Source of the DNA: Paenibacillus sp. URB8-2
Lineage (GTDB): Bacteria; Bacillota; Bacilli; Paenibacillales; Paenibacillaceae
Reading direction: 5' to 3'
Length of the DNA stretch: 64,000 bases
NCBI RefSeq assembly: GCF_013393385.1
Contig: NZ_AP023239.1
Span: 372,001-436,000 of the forward strand
Positions 44,869-52,405 of the stretch are shown in pieces. Numbering within the stretch: the stretch's first letter is position 1; every line of letters begins with the position of its first letter. The position numbers and the translations under genes were made by a program. The notes under the pieces were generated by a model. That model searched no databases. It was not told where the DNA came from and worked only from the letters and a program-made list of their open reading frames with translations.

Positions 44869-44931
44869 TTGACACTTCGAATGAATAAGGAATATAATGT
44901 CGGTAACAAACATATGAACAGTTGCTCATAT
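44869..44931 (+). promoter_or_regulatory. promoter and ArsR-type operator of the cation ATPase
   Basis: TTGACA (44869-44874), 18 bp, TATAAT (44893-44898), then ATATGAACA-GT-TGCTCATAT (44912-44931), a close match to the CzrA/SmtB operator TGAACA-N2-TGTTCA type with extended arms. It lies at the expected transcript start, ideal for repression. Confidence 0.85.
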
Positions 44932-44975
44932 ATTAATCGTAAGCATTACGGAAGGGGTTGGAGAGGTTGAGTACC

Positions 44976-47216
44976 ATGGAATCGACGGTAAAACGCCAAT
45001 GGATATTGGAAGGTCTGGACTGCGCCAACTGTGCGATGAAAATTGAGAACCGGGTGAGCAAGATGGAAGGAGTCGCTTCCTGCTCGGTCAATTTTGCGAC
45101 AAAGACGCTGACGATGGAAACGGACGGAAGCTTTCCGGAGACCGGTGTTTCGCAGGTGGAGAAGACCGTGACTTCTCTTGAACCGCATGTGCGGCTGCTG
45201 GAGAAGAAAGCCCCGGGCGCGGCGGCGGTTTCCCGCCTGCATACGCATGACGAAGGGGCAAGCGAATCCGAGCACGCTCATGACCATGCCGCTCCGCATG
45301 AACACGGGCATGCTCACGCGGAAGGCCGCGCGCATGGACATTCGCACAGCTATGGCGAGGGAGAGACGCGGCGGACGGTGCTGCGCCTCGGGGTCGGCGC
45401 GGCGCTGGCCGCAGCCGGGTATCTGATTCCTGCTGGCGGCTACTGGGAGCTGGCGCTCTTCCTGCTGGCTTACCTCGCGGCAGGCGGAAATGTCGTCTGG
45501 CAAGCTGTGAGAAATATCTCGCGGGGACAAGTATTTGACGAGAACTTTCTGATGGCGCTGGCGACCATCGGCGCGTTCGCAATCGGCCAGTACCCGGAAG
45601 GCGTCGCCGTCATGCTGTTCTATCAGGTCGGCGAGCTGTTCCAGGGTCTGGCGGTTAACCGTTCCCGGCGCTCCATCACGGCGCTGATGGATATCCGGCC
45701 GGAAACGGCGTGCCTGCAGACCGGGGAAGAGACGAAGATCGTTTCTCCCGAGCAGGTAAATATCGGGGATATTATCGTCGTGCAGCCGGGCGAGAAGGTT
45801 CCGCTTGACGGCACAGTCATCGAAGGAAGCGCGATGATGGACACCTCGGCGCTGACCGGCGAATCGGTTCCGCGTTCGGCGGAGCCGGGAAGCGCAGTGC
45901 TGAGCGGATTCATTAACAAGAACGGTGTCATCGCCGTGAAAGTAACCCAGACGTTTGCGGAATCGGCAGTTTCCAAAATTCTGGAGCTGGTGCAGAACGC
46001 TTCGAACAACAAGGCCAAGACCGAAAACTTCATCACCCGGTTTGCCCGCGGCTATACGCCCGTTGTCGTCATTACGGCCGCGCTGCTGGCCGTGGTTCCT
46101 CCCCTGCTGATCAGCGGAGCGACCTTCTCTGACTGGATTTACCGGGCGCTGGTCTTCCTTGTAATCTCCTGCCCGTGTGCGCTCGTCGTGTCGATTCCGC
46201 TCGGCTTCTTCGGGGGCATCGGGGCGGCTTCGCGGAGCGGCATCCTGATCAAAGGAAGCAATTACCTGGAGGCGCTGAACGATGTCAAGACCGTCGTGTT
46301 CGACAAAACAGGCACGCTAACCAAGGGGCAGTTCAAGGTAACGGATATTTATCCGGCGGAGGGGATGACGGAGGACGAACTGCTGCGGCTGGCCGCTTAT
46401 GCGGAGAGCCATTCCGGCCATCCGATCGCCGAGTCGATTGTTGCGGCCTACGGCCGGAGCATAGCCGGGAACGCCATTGCCGACTACATTGAAATTTCGG
46501 GCCACGGCATCCGGGCCGCCGTCGAAGGCCGGACCGTGCTCGCGGGGAATGCCCGGCTTATGGAGCGGGAAGGCATCGCCTTCCGGCAGCCGGACGGGGC
46601 CGGTACGATCGTGCATCTGGCCGTGGACGGCCAATATGCCGGCAGTCTTGTCATCGCCGACGAAGTGAAGGAGGATGCGGCCCGGGCGATTGCCGCTCTC
46701 CGCAAAATCGGCGTCAATAAGACGGTGATGCTGACCGGCGACGCTTCTTCGGTGGCCGAGGATGTAGGGAAGCGGCTGGGTGTCGGTGAAATTCACGCCG
46801 AGCTTCTGCCCCAGGATAAGGTGGAACAAATCGAGCGGCTGGAATTGGGGAAGACGGGCCGAGAGAAAATCGCCTTTGTCGGCGATGGCATCAACGACAC
46901 GCCGGTTCTGGCGAGGGCGGATGTCGGGATCGCCATGGGCGGGCTGGGATCGGATGCCGCCATCGAGGCGGCGGACATCGTCATCATGACCGACGAGCCG
47001 TCCAAGATTGCGTCGGCCATCGGCATCGCCCGCCGAACCCGGGCTATCGTATGGCAGAATATCCTGTTTGCGCTCGGTATCAAGGCGGTCTTTCTGCTGC
47101 TTGGAGCGTTCGGCATTGCGACGATGTGGGAAGCGGTCTTCTCCGATGTCGGAGTGACGGTGCTTGCGGTGCTTAACAGCATGCGGGCACTCCGCGCACC
47201 GGCTGCTGCGGATTGA
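44976..47216 (+). CDS. cadA: Zn/Cd/Pb-transporting P-type ATPase
   Basis: Exports divalent soft metals; 746 residues from ATG 44976 (GGAGAGG nine bases upstream). One HMA domain with LDCANC, then a His-rich linker with about 14 His in 35 residues (HEHGHAHAEGRAHGHSH), six to eight membrane helices, SCPCALVVSIPLG as the P1B-2 metal site, DKTGTLTKG, HSGHPIAESI and GDGINDTPVL. The metal preference Zn/Cd/Pb follows from the CPC with the CadA/ZntA context and a C-terminal Asp region (SDVGVT). An ArsR-type operator sits in its promoter. Confidence 0.94.
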   Translation: MESTVKRQWILEGLDCANCAMKIENRVSKMEGVASCSVNFATKTLTMETDGSFPETGVSQVEKTVTSLEPHVRLLEKKAPGAAAVSRLHTHDEGASESEHAHDHAAPHEHGHAHAEGRAHGHSHSYGEGETRRTVLRLGVGAALAAAGYLIPAGGYWELALFLLAYLAAGGNVVWQAVRNISRGQVFDENFLMALATIGAFAIGQYPEGVAVMLFYQVGELFQGLAVNRSRRSITALMDIRPETACLQTGEETKIVSPEQVNIGDIIVVQPGEKVPLDGTVIEGSAMMDTSALTGESVPRSAEPGSAVLSGFINKNGVIAVKVTQTFAESAVSKILELVQNASNNKAKTENFITRFARGYTPVVVITAALLAVVPPLLISGATFSDWIYRALVFLVISCPCALVVSIPLGFFGGIGAASRSGILIKGSNYLEALNDVKTVVFDKTGTLTKGQFKVTDIYPAEGMTEDELLRLAAYAESHSGHPIAESIVAAYGRSIAGNAIADYIEISGHGIRAAVEGRTVLAGNARLMEREGIAFRQPDGAGTIVHLAVDGQYAGSLVIADEVKEDAARAIAALRKIGVNKTVMLTGDASSVAEDVGKRLGVGEIHAELLPQDKVEQIERLELGKTGREKIAFVGDGINDTPVLARADVGIAMGGLGSDAAIEAADIVIMTDEPSKIASAIGIARRTRAIVWQNILFALGIKAVFLLLGAFGIATMWEAVFSDVGVTVLAVLNSMRALRAPAAAD

Positions 47217-47240
47217 GTCCCGGGATAGTCGCCTGGAATG

Positions 47241-47288
47241 AAAAAACCGCCTGATATGGATGCTGCATCCACATCAGGCGGTTTTATT
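47241..47288 (+). terminator. intrinsic terminator of cadA
   Basis: AAAACCGCCTGAT and TGGATG pair with GCATCCA and ATCAGGCGGTTTT. Confidence 0.92.
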
Positions 47289-47396
47289 AATTGTCGCACT
47301 CCGGCCCAGGGCCTGGCGCACGAAGCGCCCCGTTTGGAACACTCTGGTATGTTTCGCGGGCATATTCCTGTTTGGCGCCTGTCCGCGCCCAAGCCT

Positions 47397-48350
47397 TTAG
47401 TTCAGGCTCAGACTCTCGATGCCGCGGCGGATAATATCGCATGAGGAGGTAAATTTGGTGGTTTCTTCCTCATTCAGGTTCAGCTCCAGCAGCTCCTGAA
47501 TCCCGTCGCCGGCGATGATTGCGGGGACGCCCGTACAGATGCCCTTCTGCCCGTATTCTCCGTCGAGGATGGCGGAAACGGCAATAATTTTATGCTCGTC
47601 GTTCAGAATCGACCGGGCGATATACGCCAGCGCGCTGCCGATCCCGAAATGGGTCGAGCCCTTGCGGGTGAAGATCTCCCAGCCGGCATCCTTCGTCTTG
47701 CGGGCGATATCGCTCAGATCCAGATGCTTGAACCGCTCGCGGTGCTGCTCCAGAATGTGCAGAATCGGCTTGCCGCCGATCGTCACATGCGACCAGGCCA
47801 CAAATTGCGATTCGCCGTGCTCGCCGAGCGCATAGCCGTTTACGCTGCGGGGATCGATAGAGAACACCTCGGACAGCAGCGTCTTCAGCCGGGACGAATC
47901 GATGGACGTTCCCGTTCCGATTACCCGGTGGCGCGGCAGGCCGGAAATTTGCCAGACGAGATAAGTTACAATATCCACCGGATTGGCTGCGATGACAAAA
48001 ATACCGTCGAACCCGCTCTCCACAATCGGTGTAACGATGTTTCTGGTAATGGTCTTCGCGTCGTCGAGCACGTCCAGCCGCGTCTGCCCGGGCTTTGGAT
48101 TGGCCCCCGCCGTCAATATTACGATATCCATGCCGGCGCAGTCGCTTGCCGTTCCGGCGTATACTTTGGTTCGCGTACCCATAAAATCCATACAATGCGA
48201 TAGATCAAGCGCCTGCGCCACCGCGCGGTCATAAGTGCGGTCGACCATCATGATTTCATCACAAATCGCCTGATTGACCATGGAATAGGCGCAGCTTGAG
48301 CCGACCATCCCGGAACCGACGATCGCCACTTTTCTTGATTTGCTTTTCAT
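47397..48350 (-). CDS. ldh: L-lactate dehydrogenase
   Basis: NADH-dependent pyruvate/lactate interconversion; 317 residues. Rossmann motif [13 protein letters not shown], substrate loop [11 protein letters not shown] with Gln at the lactate-selective position and Arg following, catalytic His in GEHGESQ and the second Arg in [23 protein letters not shown] lies before the ATG. Monocistronic. No Rex-type operator was recognised upstream. Confidence 0.93.
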   Translation of the reverse strand: MKSKSRKVAIVGSGMVGSSCAYSMVNQAICDEIMMVDRTYDRAVAQALDLSHCMDFMGTRTKVYAGTASDCAGMDIVILTAGANPKPGQTRLDVLDDAKTITRNIVTPIVESGFDGIFVIAANPVDIVTYLVWQISGLPRHRVIGTGTSIDSSRLKTLLSEVFSIDPRSVNGYALGEHGESQFVAWSHVTIGGKPILHILEQHRERFKHLDLSDIARKTKDAGWEIFTRKGSTHFGIGSALAYIARSILNDEHKIIAVSAILDGEYGQKGICTGVPAIIAGDGIQELLELNLNEEETTKFTSSCDIIRRGIESLSLN

Positions 48351-48604
48351 TAGCCCATCCTCGCTCTCTCCTTAAAGTGCTCAAAGCCTTAATTATCGAA
48401 AGACCCGGTCCGTGTCTTTATTTTACCTTAACCGTGGGGAAGTTACCTGACATGGGTGAAAAAAGGTACATGCGTTCCTTTTGCAGCTTGCCACCGCAAA
48501 TCCGCGTCTTGGGAGGAATTTCGGTTCTTTTTTATTCCGGAATTCGCGGGGCTTTTTCCTTGTATTTGCAATGAGTTGCAGACAGCGAGTACAGGACAAG
48601 GGCG

Positions 48605-48630
48605 CAAAAAAACCGCATGGCAAGCATGCG
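48605..48630 (-). terminator. intrinsic terminator of ccdC
   Basis: CCGCATG pairs with CATGCGG, with seven T on the minus strand, 20 bp past the ccdC stop. The remaining 250 bp up to ldh show no gene. Confidence 0.88.
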
Positions 48631-48649
48631 GACGACAGGTTTGGGGCCG

Positions 48650-49147
48650 CTACTGCGAAACCCGCGCTTCCTGCTGAACGAGTGAACGGTATCTTTTGAG
48701 CATGAACACCCTCCAGTGCACGATCATTCCGAAAGCCAGAATGAAGAACAACCCGCCTGACTGCGGAATCGAGATGTAGCGGTCGATGAATTCATGCAGC
48801 AGCGTGCGCACCAGAAGCAGTCCGAGCAGAACAAAAAAGAAGCTTTTGGAGCGTTTGGCGTAAATAAGCCCTTCCTTTTCGTGAAAGGTGGTCGTCTTCA
48901 TAAGCGGATAAGCGAATATGAACCATCCAGCAAGAAAAGCGGCAAGCGCCCACCATAGAGGAACTCTGACCTCGGGAACGACGAACATCATGAAGCCGGT
49001 CGACATGCCCAGCGGCGGAATGAGGATTTTGCGGATGGTAACGGGGCGGTCGCTTGACTTTAATCGGATAAAAATAACCATCAGCGCCATAAGCAGCGCG
49101 CCCAGGGTGGAACCGATATGCAGAAACGACGGATTGATGCTGCCCAT
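48650..49147 (-). CDS. ccdC: CcdC-family membrane protein
   Basis: A 165-residue four- to five-helix membrane protein matching CcdC/YneJ (RPVTIRKILIPPLGMSTGF, FAYPLMKTTTF, GLIYAKRSKSFFFVLLGLL). In Bacillus it is encoded with ccdA for cytochrome c maturation, but its own role is not essential or defined. No ccdA is adjacent here. Confidence 0.82.
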   Translation of the reverse strand: MGSINPSFLHIGSTLGALLMALMVIFIRLKSSDRPVTIRKILIPPLGMSTGFMMFVVPEVRVPLWWALAAFLAGWFIFAYPLMKTTTFHEKEGLIYAKRSKSFFFVLLGLLLVRTLLHEFIDRYISIPQSGGLFFILAFGMIVHWRVFMLKRYRSLVQQEARVSQ

Positions 49148-49273
49148 GATTCACGTTCCTCTCTGAAATAAAAGTGGATTGTGCGTACGTTATGTACATA
49201 TTATAACAGATATGCCCTCAGCCGCCTAAATGCCGCGCCCCAATGGAGAGATCCGCGCTTAAGCGTGAACGGC

Positions 49274-49304
49274 AAAAAACCGCCCGGCGGCAAGCCGAGC
49301 GGTT
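49274..49304 (-). terminator. intrinsic terminator on the minus strand
   Basis: AACCGCTCGGC pairs with the GCCGGGCGGTT side around a short loop, followed by six T on the minus strand. If it ends the glsB-like transcript, repeat copy G would lie in that 3-prime untranslated region. Confidence 0.7.
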
Positions 49305-49309
49305 ATATT

Positions 49310-49447
49310 GAAATATAAGACTTTATAAGCTGCGCGATTATCGTTTGGTCTTATATTTCTACGAGAAACGGTACCTAAAAGCGATACTCGTATCGCTACT
49401 TCGGAAGCTTAAGCTCCCTAAAAGGACGGCGAAGCCGTTTCTTCTTG
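49310..49447 (+). repeat. two-hairpin intergenic repeat, copy G
   Basis: GAAATATAAGAC pairs with GTCTTATATTTC in the first hairpin, then TACGAGAAACGG and the long second hairpin ending GCCGTTTCTTCTTG. 100 bp (49348-49447) are identical to copy B. Confidence 0.92.
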
Positions 49448-49493
49448 CGTAAGCAGTATGTTTTTTAAACACGCTGTTTCAAAGGCAAAGTAT

Positions 49494-49751
49494 TCAGGAA
49501 CGGGTTCGTCCGCCCATTGAACGCATCACAAGACTTACGATCGCAATCAGAACGATTGCTCCGATCAGGGACGGCAGAACGTAGAAGTCGCTGACACGAG
49601 GGCCCCAGTCACCCAGGAAACCGCCCAGCCAAGAACCCAGGATACCTGCAATAATGTTTCCGATAATGCCTCCTGGAATATCTCTGCCCATAATCAGACC
49701 TGCCAACCAACCAATAATACCGCCGACAATCAGCATCCATATGAAACTCAT
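49494..49751 (-). CDS. GlsB/YeaQ/YmgE-family stress membrane protein
   Basis: An 85-residue protein with three Gly-rich hydrophobic helices (GGIIGWLAGLIMG, NIIAGILGSWLGG). AAAGGAG before the ATG. The family is stress-induced and of unclear biochemical role. A sigma-B-like promoter lies 43 bp upstream. Confidence 0.88.
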   Translation of the reverse strand: MSFIWMLIVGGIIGWLAGLIMGRDIPGGIIGNIIAGILGSWLGGFLGDWGPRVSDFYVLPSLIGAIVLIAIVSLVMRSMGGRTRS

Positions 49752-49794
49752 TTTGCTTCAGCTCCTTTAAGGTTTTTGTCTTGGATGCTAACTA

Positions 49795-49819
49795 TTAACC
49801 TCGTGCGGAAGGTTTAAAT
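49795..49819 (-). promoter_or_regulatory. sigma-B-like promoter
   Basis: On the minus strand ATTTAA, 13 bp, GGTTAA; the general stress consensus is GTTTAA-N12-14-GGGTAT (9 of 12 positions match). It fits a general stress membrane protein but is a weak match. Confidence 0.4.
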
Positions 49820-50007
49820 CAGGTGTCACATTTTGCCGAAAAGAAGGGAGGACGGCTGGATCGTCAGTGACGGGAAGCGATAAAAAATTAGTCGGGCAAC
49901 CGGGTAAGTCCCCCTTGTGAAAGGGTAATAGAGAGTGGAGATCCGCGCTTTCAGAGCGCTTCGGATCCATGTCGAATCTTATACTGGTTATAGAAGGAGA
50001 TGCTGCC

Positions 50008-51060
50008 ATGAAACGTCCAGATGAAGTATTGTTATATGTCGGAACTTACAATTCCCCAGACAGTCCATCCATTTATTTATGCGGACTCAATCCCGGCGAC
50101 GGCGAAATGAGGATCATCCGGGGGACTGCGGGAATCGAGAATCCGTCATACATAACGTTGAACGGTGCAGAGAATGTGCTGTATGCCGTCAGCGAAAAAG
50201 ATGACGGGGAGGTCAGTGCCTTTTCCGTAGATCCCGAAACGAAAGAGCTGTCCCTGCTGGGCAGCCGGCGGACAGAGGGCGGGGCTCCCTGTTACGTCTC
50301 CGTCAGCGCGGAGGGAGATTATGTGTTTGTCTCCAACTATTCCGGAGGCAACGTCAATGCTTTCCCGGTGAATGAAGACGGTTCGCTCGGGGAAATGTCC
50401 TCCCAGGTCTTGCATGCCGGGAAGGGCTTCCGCGAAGACCGGCAGGAAGCGCCGCATCCGCATTCCGTGACCCCGGCGAGGAGCGGGAGGCGGGTGCTGG
50501 TCTGCGATCTTGGCATAGACCGGATCGTGAGCTACCTTTACGAGAACGGTGAACTGGCAAAGCACCACGAGGCGGCGCTTCCGGACGGCTCCGGCCCCCG
50601 GCATCTGGCGTTCCACCCGAGCGGGAAGTGGCTGTACTGTGTCAATGAACTGAACTGTACAGTGACGGTATTTGCGGTCAACGAACAGTCCGGAGAACTT
50701 GAAATGCAGCGGCATCTGTCCACATTGCCGGAGCAGTACACCGCCGGAAGCGATGATACCGCGGCCGATATCCATTTCTCTCCCTGCGGCAGGTTCTTGT
50801 ATGTGTCCAACCGCGGGCATGACAGCATCGTGCTGTTCCACATCGATGAAAGCTCCGGCTTGCCGGAGGCGATGGATTGGCAGAGCACCGGCGGCCGCAC
50901 GCCGCGTAATTTCGCCATTGCCGGAGGCATGCTGCTTGCCGCCAATCAGAACAGCGGCAATATTACGTCGTTTACGATCGACAGCGAGAACGGCAGGCTG
51001 ATTCCGACGGGCAATGAGCTGGAAGTTCCTGCTCCGGTCTGCATTGCGCCGCTGAAATAA
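50008..51060 (+). CDS. 6-phosphogluconolactonase-type lactonase (YkgB-like)
   Basis: Seven-bladed beta-propeller of 350 residues; ATG 50008 has AGAAGGAGATG upstream. Propeller repeats and the lactonase signatures PHPHSVTP, GSGPRHLAFHPSGKWLY and HFSPCGRFLYVSNRGHDSI are clear. It hydrolyses 6-phosphogluconolactone in the pentose phosphate pathway in the Pgl (YbhE-like) family; other lactone substrates are possible. Confidence 0.9.
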   Translation: MKRPDEVLLYVGTYNSPDSPSIYLCGLNPGDGEMRIIRGTAGIENPSYITLNGAENVLYAVSEKDDGEVSAFSVDPETKELSLLGSRRTEGGAPCYVSVSAEGDYVFVSNYSGGNVNAFPVNEDGSLGEMSSQVLHAGKGFREDRQEAPHPHSVTPARSGRRVLVCDLGIDRIVSYLYENGELAKHHEAALPDGSGPRHLAFHPSGKWLYCVNELNCTVTVFAVNEQSGELEMQRHLSTLPEQYTAGSDDTAADIHFSPCGRFLYVSNRGHDSIVLFHIDESSGLPEAMDWQSTGGRTPRNFAIAGGMLLAANQNSGNITSFTIDSENGRLIPTGNELEVPAPVCIAPLK

Positions 51061-51203
51061 TCGTCTGCGGCAACCGTTTGCGGCATGTCGAAATATTTTT
51101 TTATACGCTGCAAAAATTTAGAAGGATATGGAAAAGAAAGCGCGAATATGTATTCTTGACAAGATGCTTGTCGTTTTCCATAACTGGGAATAAGGGGGAT
51201 AGA

Positions 51204-52118
51204 ATGGACGATTTGGCGGAATCGGTAGGTAAGGAAATCGGGGAAGGCATGCGAGCCTATTTTGTCGTACCGCACCTGTACGAGCACGCCATGGCCTGCA
51301 TCGAAGAGAAGCTGAGAGGGAGGATGCCGTTCAGCAAGCTGACCGTGCTTCACTTCCGCGCATTCGGAGGGACGGGTCATGCCGTTTTTCGGGCGGCCGC
51401 AGCGGTTGAACTGATGGTCCTCAGTGCGGATATAATCGATGATCTTCAGGATAAGGACAATGACTTGACGGCATGGAGCCGGATGAGTCCGGAAATTGCG
51501 CTCAACATTGCCTTTGGACTGACGCTCGTTTCCCAGCAGATGATGCTTACCGGCGATTTCCCGTTGGAAGTGATTCACAAGGCTGTACAATTCATGAACA
51601 CCCAGACTCTTGCGGCGATTAACGGACAAACGACAGATCTGCTCAACGATATCGGGAGCGAAGAGGATTATCTCCGCATGGTCAAGCAAAAGTCGGCTGG
51701 ATTCGTGGTTGCCGCCTGCATGATCGGCACGCTGCTGGCCACCGGCGAATGGAACGGCCAGGTCAGAGATTATGCTGAAGAGCTCGGAATCGCCGATCAG
51801 ATCAAGAATGATATCCGTGATCTCCTGGACTGGGAAAGAAGCGATTTCAAGAATCGCAAAAAGACGCTGTCCACGCTGTATCTGCTTCAGTTCATCGCTG
51901 AGGAGGACCAATGGATAGCGGATTACTTTGAAGGACGCCTCCGGGTGGAGGAGATCAGCCACCGCCGGGAGGAATTCGAAAGAGCTATAGAGCGGACGGG
52001 AACCTTTCTCTATACCTCTGTTCGGATGAGAACGTATTGTTACAATTATTTGCAGTTGGTAGACAAGCTGGATATTGACGCTCACTGGAAGAACCGTATC
52101 ATCACCCTGTCCGAATAG
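51204..52118 (+). CDS. comQ: ComQ-like isoprenyl transferase
   Basis: Predicted to attach a farnesyl or geranyl group to a tryptophan of the ComX-type pheromone encoded next. 304 residues; ATG 51204 has AAGGGGGAT upstream. The trans-prenyltransferase fold is recognised by the first Asp-rich motif DDLQD (79-83) and a second region QIKNDIRDL (199-207) that stands where isoprenyl synthases have QIxDDxxD. Overall length and the intervening NGQTTDL and YLRMVKQKSAG are as in ComQ rather than housekeeping synthases. TTGACA at 51156 may begin its promoter. Confidence 0.85.
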   Translation: MDDLAESVGKEIGEGMRAYFVVPHLYEHAMACIEEKLRGRMPFSKLTVLHFRAFGGTGHAVFRAAAAVELMVLSADIIDDLQDKDNDLTAWSRMSPEIALNIAFGLTLVSQQMMLTGDFPLEVIHKAVQFMNTQTLAAINGQTTDLLNDIGSEEDYLRMVKQKSAGFVVAACMIGTLLATGEWNGQVRDYAEELGIADQIKNDIRDLLDWERSDFKNRKKTLSTLYLLQFIAEEDQWIADYFEGRLRVEEISHRREEFERAIERTGTFLYTSVRMRTYCYNYLQLVDKLDIDAHWKNRIITLSE

Positions 52119-52152
52119 ACCGGAGCGTAATAATCGATTGGGGGAATTGTCC

Positions 52153-52350
52153 ATGTTAAAGGAAATCGTTCAAGTTTTGGTGAAAGATCCCGCAGCAGCC
52201 CATCGTTTGAAGAACGGCCAGTTTGAACTCGCTGGAGTCAGCGAAGTGGAGCAAAGAGCATTGCTTGCTGCATTGGGGGACAGAAATGGATTTGGCAAGG
52301 ATGTACAACTCGGAGCCTGGGATACGGTCAAAGCGCAAGCGGCGTTCTAA
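52153..52350 (+). CDS. comX: ComX-like pheromone precursor
   Basis: A 65-residue peptide starting MLKEIVQVLVKDPAAAHRL; the ComX family pattern is I-x2-L-x-K(N/D)P near the N-terminus, a following NGQFELAGV (family G-x-A-x-L-I-G), and a single tryptophan near the C-terminus. Trp56 lies nine residues from the end, the expected isoprenylation site. GGGGGA lies before the ATG, 34 bp after comQ. No comP or comA follows; a leftward hydrolase gene begins after a terminator. Confidence 0.78.
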   Translation: MLKEIVQVLVKDPAAAHRLKNGQFELAGVSEVEQRALLAALGDRNGFGKDVQLGAWDTVKAQAAF

Positions 52351-52367
52351 TCTGCAGGATTCAACAA

Positions 52368-52405
52368 ACAGCCTTAATCCGATTCATTTCGGATTAAGGC
52401 TGTTT
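52368..52405. terminator. bidirectional terminator between comX and the hydrolase gene
   Basis: GCCTTAATCCGA pairs with TCGGATTAAGGC with a 6-base loop. It includes the stop of the leftward gene. Confidence 0.85.

Noticed and set aside
48351..48604. Rex operator before ldh
   Set aside because: No TTGTGA-N8-TCACAA-like palindrome could be found in the upstream region.
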